From: Diaminobutyricimonas sp. LJ205
GTDB taxonomy: Bacteria; Actinomycetota; Actinomycetes; Actinomycetales; Microbacteriaceae
Direction: 5' to 3'
Assembly (NCBI RefSeq): GCF_009755725.1
Contig: NZ_CP046619.1
Location: 1,612,001-1,676,000, forward strand
Length of the DNA stretch: 64,000 nt
Positions 59,575 to 64,000 of the stretch are shown here, piece after piece. The stretch's first letter is position 1. The number at the start of each line of letters is the position of its first letter. Under the pieces are notes generated by a model, which was given only the letters and a program-made list of their open reading frames with translations, was not told the origin of the DNA and did no database searches. A program made the translations under genes and the position numbers.

Positions 59575-60830
59575 GCGTCGGGCCGGTTGCCATTGGCGGC
59601 GGGCGCGACGTCGGTGACCGGGTCGGTCACCGCTTCCCCACGATACAGGCTCTCAAACGTCGAAATCGTGCGCTGGATGTCATGTGCCGACACGATCCGC
59701 AGGCTCTCGCGCTTCATCCGCTCGAGCTCCGTCGGCGACGCGGTGAGCACGTCAGTCAGCCGGGCAGCGAACTCGTCGACGTCTCCCGGCTGGTATAGAT
59801 ACCCGTTCACGCCGTTGTGCACCAGGTGCGGCAGCGCCATAGCGTCAGCCGCCACCACCGGGAGTCCGGTGGCCATGGCTTCCATCGTCGCGATCGACTG
59901 CAGTTCGGCGGTCGACGGCATCGCAAACACGGTCGCCCGGTGCAGCTGTTTCTTCAGGTACTCCTCGGGCACGTGGCCCGCGAAGTGCACCTTCGCACGG
60001 ATCCCGAGCTCCCCCGCAAGGGTCTCGAGGTTCCTGCGTTGCTCGCCGTCACCGATGATCTCCACCTTGACGTCCAGGGCGGGGTCCAGGCGGGCTACCG
60101 CGCGCAGCATCTGGTCGATCTGCTTCTCAGCCTCGACTCGGCCGATGAACAGCACGACGTTCTCGGTGCGCGGCTCGAAGTTGGGTGAGTAGTTCGCCAT
60201 GTCGATGCCGCAGGAGATGGCGTGCACGCCGGTGATGCCGGTCGCGTCCTCGAAGAAGTCCGCTGCCCGGCGGGTGGGCGTGGTGACCGCCTCAGCCCGC
60301 AGGAAGGTGGTCTTCATCGCGCTCATGAACAGCTTCAGCATCCGCGGCTGCACAGCCTTGGGCAGCAGCGTGAAGTGCATCATGTTGTCTGGCATCGTGT
60401 GGTTGGTACCGATGACCCGGATGCGACGGCGGTTCGCCTCGATCGCGAGGCCCCTGCCGACCACGAAGTGTGACTGGAAGTGCACGACATCCGGCTTGAC
60501 CTCATCGAGCACGCGAGCGCTGTGGCGCCGAATTCGCCACGGCAGCGCGAACCTCAGCCACGGGTGCGGATACCAGCGCCAGCTGTAGATGCGATGCATC
60601 GTGATCGTGGCGCCCTCGTGAACCTCGGTCCAGGTGCCATGCCGCGGCCCGCTGGCCGGAGCCATGACGTGCACGTCGTGGCCCCGTGCGACGAGTCCCG
60701 CTGCGAGCCGTTCCGCAAACTTCGCTGCCCCATTCACGTCGGGTGCGAAGGTGTCCGCCCCGATCAGAACCCGCAGGGGTTTGTCGTGCGTCGACGGCGT
60801 CGGTCCGGTGGCGTTTATATCGTCAGGCAA
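59565..60830 (-). CDS. GT4 glycosyltransferase (mannosyltransferase-like)
   Basis: 421 residues, GT-B fold. The N-terminal domain starts with LIGADTFAPDVNGAAKFAER, and the C-terminal GT4 domain has VVLFIGRVEAEKQIDQMLRA and AELQSIATMEAMATGLPVVA (EX7E motif). It resembles actinobacterial PimB/MgtA-type mannosyltransferases that use GDP-mannose at the cytoplasmic face of the membrane. The last three codons and TAG stop lie inside the tRNA 5' end: the stop is the TAG of the tRNA's GGTAGC. Substrate is inferred only. Confidence 0.87.
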   Translation of the reverse strand: MPDDINATGPTPSTHDKPLRVLIGADTFAPDVNGAAKFAERLAAGLVARGHDVHVMAPASGPRHGTWTEVHEGATITMHRIYSWRWYPHPWLRFALPWRIRRHSARVLDEVKPDVVHFQSHFVVGRGLAIEANRRRIRVIGTNHTMPDNMMHFTLLPKAVQPRMLKLFMSAMKTTFLRAEAVTTPTRRAADFFEDATGITGVHAISCGIDMANYSPNFEPRTENVVLFIGRVEAEKQIDQMLRAVARLDPALDVKVEIIGDGEQRRNLETLAGELGIRAKVHFAGHVPEEYLKKQLHRATVFAMPSTAELQSIATMEAMATGLPVVAADAMALPHLVHNGVNGYLYQPGDVDEFAARLTDVLTASPTELERMKRESLRIVSAHDIQRTISTFESLYRGEAVTDPVTDVAPAANGNRPDAGR

Positions 60831-60886
60831 GATTTTTGACTAGTCCTTCTCGGGTGGTTGCGAAGAAAACTATCCACAAAGCTACA

Positions 60887-61795
60887 TCAGCGATGCGTCT
60901 GGGGATGGTGTTTCGCGAGCATGAAAACGCCGTAGATGGCCACGGCTCCCGACATCAGGAAGCCGATCACCGCCCACAGCGGTGCACCGGATGCCTCGCC
61001 GAGCACGACGATGCCGATCCCGACAGCGACCATCGGGTCGATGACGGTGAGGCCGGCGATGACTAGATCGGGCGACCCGACCGCATAGGCGTTCTGCACG
61101 AAGTACGCGCCGAGAGCGACGGCACCGACCAGCGCAAGCAGGCCGAACAGCGTCAGCAGCTCGAAGTTGCCGTTGATCACTCGGTTGATCACGACCTTCG
61201 CAAGCGTCGCGACGAAGCCGTACAGTACGCCGGCGCCGACGATGTAGAAGACCGCTTTCATCTTCTTGCGCAGCACCGCGAACGCGATCGCATAGGCGAG
61301 GGTCACGACGCCGAGGATTATCAGAATGATCGTCAGCTGCTCGGTTCGGATGACGCGCTCGGTCGCGGTCATCGTGGCAATGGTGACGAACGCGCCGACG
61401 CCCACCACACACAAGATGAGCGACCGGATGGTCGGGCGGTCGAGTTTCACCCGGGAGATCCGCGAGTTCAGGATCGCGGTGATCACGAGCGCGATGACAC
61501 CGAGGGGCTGGACGACGATCAGTGGGGCGAAGATCAGGCTGGTCAGCTGCAATGCAATAGCGAGCGCAAGCATGATCGTGCCGGCCACCCAGGACGGCCG
61601 CCCCAGCAGCGCCTTCAGCTGCCGAGTGTTGAGCCCATGCTTGACGCCGCTGCCGTGGCTGGCTTCGACCTTGGCGACGCCGCGGTGCTGAAACTGCGCG
61701 CCCAGGGCAAGGAAAACACCGCCGACCAAGGCGATCGGGATGCCGATTGCCTGATACGGCGTCAGCGTAGTCACCTCGCCCAGGTCCAACATCAC
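60887..61795 (-). CDS. NIPA/DMT-type membrane transporter
   Basis: 302 residues with nine or ten helices. The start AIGIPIALVGGVFLALGAQF and the internal IFAPLIVVQPLGVIALVITA and DPMVAVGIGIVVLGE match DMT-superfamily proteins of the NIPA (magnesium transporter-like) branch. It sits in the cytoplasmic membrane; the substrate is unknown, Mg2+ being one possibility. It is divergent from def, 40 bp apart. Confidence 0.8.
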   Translation of the reverse strand: MMLDLGEVTTLTPYQAIGIPIALVGGVFLALGAQFQHRGVAKVEASHGSGVKHGLNTRQLKALLGRPSWVAGTIMLALAIALQLTSLIFAPLIVVQPLGVIALVITAILNSRISRVKLDRPTIRSLILCVVGVGAFVTIATMTATERVIRTEQLTIILIILGVVTLAYAIAFAVLRKKMKAVFYIVGAGVLYGFVATLAKVVINRVINGNFELLTLFGLLALVGAVALGAYFVQNAYAVGSPDLVIAGLTVIDPMVAVGIGIVVLGEASGAPLWAVIGFLMSGAVAIYGVFMLAKHHPQTHR

Positions 61796-61835
61796 CCGGC
61801 AAATCTATACGGTCGCCCGCCGATATCCTTGCCGA

Positions 61836-62399
61836 ATGTCCGTTCTTCCCATCATCATCACCGGAGATCCGGTGCTGCACACGCCCGCTTCACCCGTCAC
61901 CGAATTCGATGAGAGTCTTACCAAACTCGTCGCTGACATGTACGACACCATGGTCGCTGCGCCCGGCGTCGGCCTCGCCGCGCCGCAGGTTGGAGTCGGC
62001 CTGCGGGTGTTCGTTTTCGAGTGGTTCGAAGACGGCGAGCACTTCCGGGGTGAGGCCATCAACCCGGAGCTGTGGCAGAGCCCGCTCAGCATCGATGAGC
62101 TCGATGAGGAGGCCGAATCCGAGGGATGCCTGTCGATTCCGGGCGAGCGTGCGCCCCTTCGACGTGCTGACCGGGTCATCCTGCGCGCCCTCGACCTGCA
62201 GCAGCAACCCTACGAGCTGGTTGCCGAAGGCTGGCTCGCCCGCATTCTGCAGCACGAATTCGACCACCTGGACGGAGTGCTCTATGCCGATCGGCTCGAG
62301 CACCCCTATTCCAAGGCGATCAGCAAGTCGATCAAGAAGAACAGCTGGGGCGGTCCAGGATTGTCATGGATGCCGGGCGTCGACAACCTTGAGGACTAG
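61836..62399 (+). CDS. def: Peptide deformylase
   Basis: 187 residues. All three metal motifs are visible: PGVGLAAPQVGVGLRVF, SEGCLSIPGERAPLRR (Cys ligand) and ARILQHEFDHLDGVLYADR (HExxH). It removes the formyl group from nascent proteins using Fe2+/Zn2+. The C-terminus has an extra ~25 residues (KSIKKNSWGGPGLSWMPG) typical of actinobacterial deformylases. It is convergent with AzlD, with 31 bp between stops. Confidence 0.96.
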   Translation: MSVLPIIITGDPVLHTPASPVTEFDESLTKLVADMYDTMVAAPGVGLAAPQVGVGLRVFVFEWFEDGEHFRGEAINPELWQSPLSIDELDEEAESEGCLSIPGERAPLRRADRVILRALDLQQQPYELVAEGWLARILQHEFDHLDGVLYADRLEHPYSKAISKSIKKNSWGGPGLSWMPGVDNLED

Positions 62400-62430
62400 G
62401 CCCACCCCGCTGAATAGAACAGCGTGCTGA

Positions 62431-62736
62431 CTAGAACAGCGCTCGCAGCACTGCAGCGGTGACCGCAGCCGCCGCCACGGCGACGATGAACGGCGCCCGC
62501 ACCGCGAACAGCACGCCGGCCACGATCAGCGCGGGGACGCGCGCGTCGACGACCAGCGCGGCACCCTGGCCGAGGGTCTGGGTGATGACCAGGGCGGCGA
62601 GCAGCGCCACCGTGAGCAGGTTCGCCACCCGGGCAGGCCGGGGTGCTTCGAGCACCGCGGGCGGCACCAGGTAGCCGGCGAGTTTGAGCGTGAGCACGGC
62701 GATGGATGCCAGCAGGATGGTGTGCCATACGGTCAT
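62431..62736 (-). CDS. azlD: AzlD-type branched-chain amino acid exporter subunit
   Basis: 101 residues with four hydrophobic helices (LLASIAVLTLKLAGYLVPP, VANLLTVALLAALVITQTL, LIVAGVLFAVRAPFIVAVAA). The family partners with AzlC in a two-subunit exporter of branched-chain amino acids. The ATG overlaps the AzlC stop by 1 bp (ATGA), so the genes are coupled. Confidence 0.88.
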   Translation of the reverse strand: MTVWHTILLASIAVLTLKLAGYLVPPAVLEAPRPARVANLLTVALLAALVITQTLGQGAALVVDARVPALIVAGVLFAVRAPFIVAVAAAAVTAAVLRALF

Positions 62737-63431
62737 CAGGGACGCCTCCCCCACCAGTTGGTGATTCCGACCACCACGGCAACCCCCGCCGCAGCCAGCA
62801 CGGGCAACCCGGCCGGCAGCACCGGGATCAGCGCCGCGCACACGACCGCGGCAGCGATCGCTACCACCACCGGCTGAAGCTGGCGCATTCGCGGCCAGAG
62901 CAGGCCGAGGAATGCTGCCGCCGCTGCCGCGTCGAGGCCGAACTGGCTGACATCCCCAATGGCGTCACCGACCAGCGCGCCGATCAGCGTGGTCAGGTTC
63001 CAGCCCACGAAGATCAGGATGCCGGTCAGCCAGAAGCCCACGCGCTGTGCTCGAGGCTCCTCCTGCGCGGTGGACACCGCCATGCTCTCGTCGATCGTGA
63101 TGTGCGCGGCGGCCATCTTGCGCCACCACGGACCTCCCACGATGGTCGTCAGTCTCATCGCATAGAGCCCATTGCGGGCCCCGAGCAGCGTGGCGCTGGC
63201 GATCGCGGCCGGCGCGGCCGCCACTCCCCCGGATGCCAGCACGCCGATCAGCGCGAACTGGGAGCCGCCAGAGAACATCAGCAGGCTCAACACACAGGTC
63301 TGCCAGATATCCAGTCCGGCCGCCACGGCGAGGGCGCCGAAGGACACCCCGTACGCGGAGACCGCGACCGCGACGGCGACGCTCTCCTTGACCGCGACCC
63401 GCACCGGTGATGAAGTCGACACCTCGGTCAT
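62736..63431 (-). CDS. azlC: AzlC-type branched-chain amino acid exporter subunit
   Basis: 231 residues, about seven helices. SAYGVSFGALAVAAGLDIWQ, SLLMFSGGSQFALIGVLASG and AAHITIDESMAVSTAQEEPR match the AzlC signature. It forms the exporter with AzlD. Its ATG overlaps the stop of the upstream kinase gene by 4 bp, so the kinase, azlC and azlD are in one transcript. Confidence 0.9.
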   Translation of the reverse strand: MTEVSTSSPVRVAVKESVAVAVAVSAYGVSFGALAVAAGLDIWQTCVLSLLMFSGGSQFALIGVLASGGVAAAPAAIASATLLGARNGLYAMRLTTIVGGPWWRKMAAAHITIDESMAVSTAQEEPRAQRVGFWLTGILIFVGWNLTTLIGALVGDAIGDVSQFGLDAAAAAAFLGLLWPRMRQLQPVVVAIAAAVVCAALIPVLPAGLPVLAAAGVAVVVGITNWWGRRP

Positions 63432-64000
63432 CGACGGGCGAGATTCACGTCGTGGACGCCGTTGTGGAACCGCAGGTGCGGGAAGACGACCTGAACTGAG
63501 AATCCGACCCCTGGCACACGGGTGGCGCTGAAGACACCACCGAACAGCTCCGCACGTTCACGCATTTCGGTGATGCCGACACCGTCCACCGCTCGGGTCA
63601 GCGCGCCCAGGTCATCCTCGATCGTGTACCCGGCACCGGCCGGGTCGTTCGGGTCGACGCCCTGCCTGCGAAGCGCTGCCCGGACGCCGTCATCATCCAC
63701 CTTGACCTGCAGCCCCTCGGCTGTCCAGGTGAACGTGACTCTCGCCTCGGTGCCCTCTCCGCCGTACTTGAGCGAGTTGGAGAGCGCTTCCTGCAGGATC
63801 CGGTAGACGGCCAGCTCGGCGCCGTGCGCGAGCCGGTGCCGGTCGCCGAACTCCTCGAAGGTGACGACCAGGCCGGCATCCCGCATCACCTTGAACAGGT
63901 CGCGCGCGGATTTCAGGCGCGGCTGCGGTGCGGCATCCGCCTCGCCTTCTCGGACCACCGTCATCACGCGCCGCAGATCGCCCAGCGTGGTGCGGGCCAG
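63428..64000 (-). CDS. Sensor histidine kinase, C-terminal part (5' end beyond right edge)
   Basis: About 190 residues are visible up to the edge. They show the end of a dimerisation region (LGDLRRVMTVVREGEADAAP) and an ATPase domain with AVYRILQEALSNSLKYGGEG (N-box), the D/G region KVDDDGVRAAL, and VGITEMRERAELFGGVFSAT. It is a NarL-type kinase. The phosphoacceptor His and sensor region lie outside the window. The coupling to azlCD suggests that the operon responds to a small-molecule signal. Confidence 0.9.
   Translation of the reverse strand: MARTTLGDLRRVMTVVREGEADAAPQPRLKSARDLFKVMRDAGLVVTFEEFGDRHRLAHGAELAVYRILQEALSNSLKYGGEGTEARVTFTWTAEGLQVKVDDDGVRAALRRQGVDPNDPAGAGYTIEDDLGALTRAVDGVGITEMRERAELFGGVFSATRVPGVGFSVQVVFPHLRFHNGVHDVNLARR

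Overview
The window looks like chromosomal DNA of a high-GC actinobacterium, most likely of the order Micrococcales and plausibly Microbacteriaceae. The reasons are GC-rich wobble positions, frequent GTG and TTG starts, and the order aceE - PucR-type regulator (FasR-like) - fabD - fabH - acpP - fabF - DUF3145, which is characteristic of Actinobacteria. The taxonomic call is an inference from gene content; there is no rRNA in the window.

Layout. Positions 1-3.9 kb hold housekeeping and signalling genes on the minus strand: CorA (cut by the left edge), DUF4386, a small membrane protein, DUF1622 and a GGDEF-EAL c-di-GMP protein. Positions 4019-20726 are bounded by a perfect 50-bp direct repeat. 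The right copy is the 3' part of an intact tRNA-Val(TAC) and the left copy is an orphan fragment, so this 16.7-kb stretch is interpreted as a genomic island integrated at the tRNA. Both ends carry the same pair of direct octamers that look like integrase arm sites, but no integrase gene is visible. The island carries small zinc-ribbon and membrane proteins, a KtrAB-type potassium channel pair, a GT1 glycosyltransferase, three DJ-1/PfpI-fold proteins (one a GlxA-type AraC regulator), an S41 peptidase-like lipoprotein, a Ser/Thr kinase beside a YbjN-like protein, and several gene fragments.

Positions 20.7-30.3 kb are core metabolism: an AhpE-type peroxiredoxin, pyruvate dehydrogenase E1 and the type II fatty acid synthase cluster with its regulator, followed by DUF3145 and a PadR regulator. 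Positions 30.3-41.5 kb hold a divergent family-A DNA polymerase, a coiled-coil membrane protein, CsbD, a ScyD/ScyE-like secreted protein, an ABC transporter plus two-component system in one operon, a repeat lipoprotein, a winged-helix protein and a GT39-like glycosyltransferase.

Positions 41.6-59.2 kb form a catabolic block. An aryl-CoA ligase, a fused aryl-CoA monooxygenase/old-yellow-enzyme reductase and a TesB thioesterase run opposite a RidA protein, with a PaaX regulator nearby. A long minus-strand run follows: three amidohydrolases, an M20 peptidase/amidohydrolase, a cyclase-family (kynurenine formamidase/isatin hydrolase-like) enzyme, a BBE-type FAD oxidase, a second RidA and a frameshifted solute-binding protein. 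Together they suggest degradation of an N-containing aromatic or heterocycle through 2-aminobenzoyl-CoA or salicylyl-CoA. This is the best candidate for an undescribed pathway in the window.

Positions 59.5-64 kb return to core genes: a CAT-anticodon tRNA overlapping the 3' end of a GT4 glycosyltransferase, a NIPA/DMT-like transporter, peptide deformylase, AzlCD and the C-terminal part of a histidine kinase cut by the right edge.
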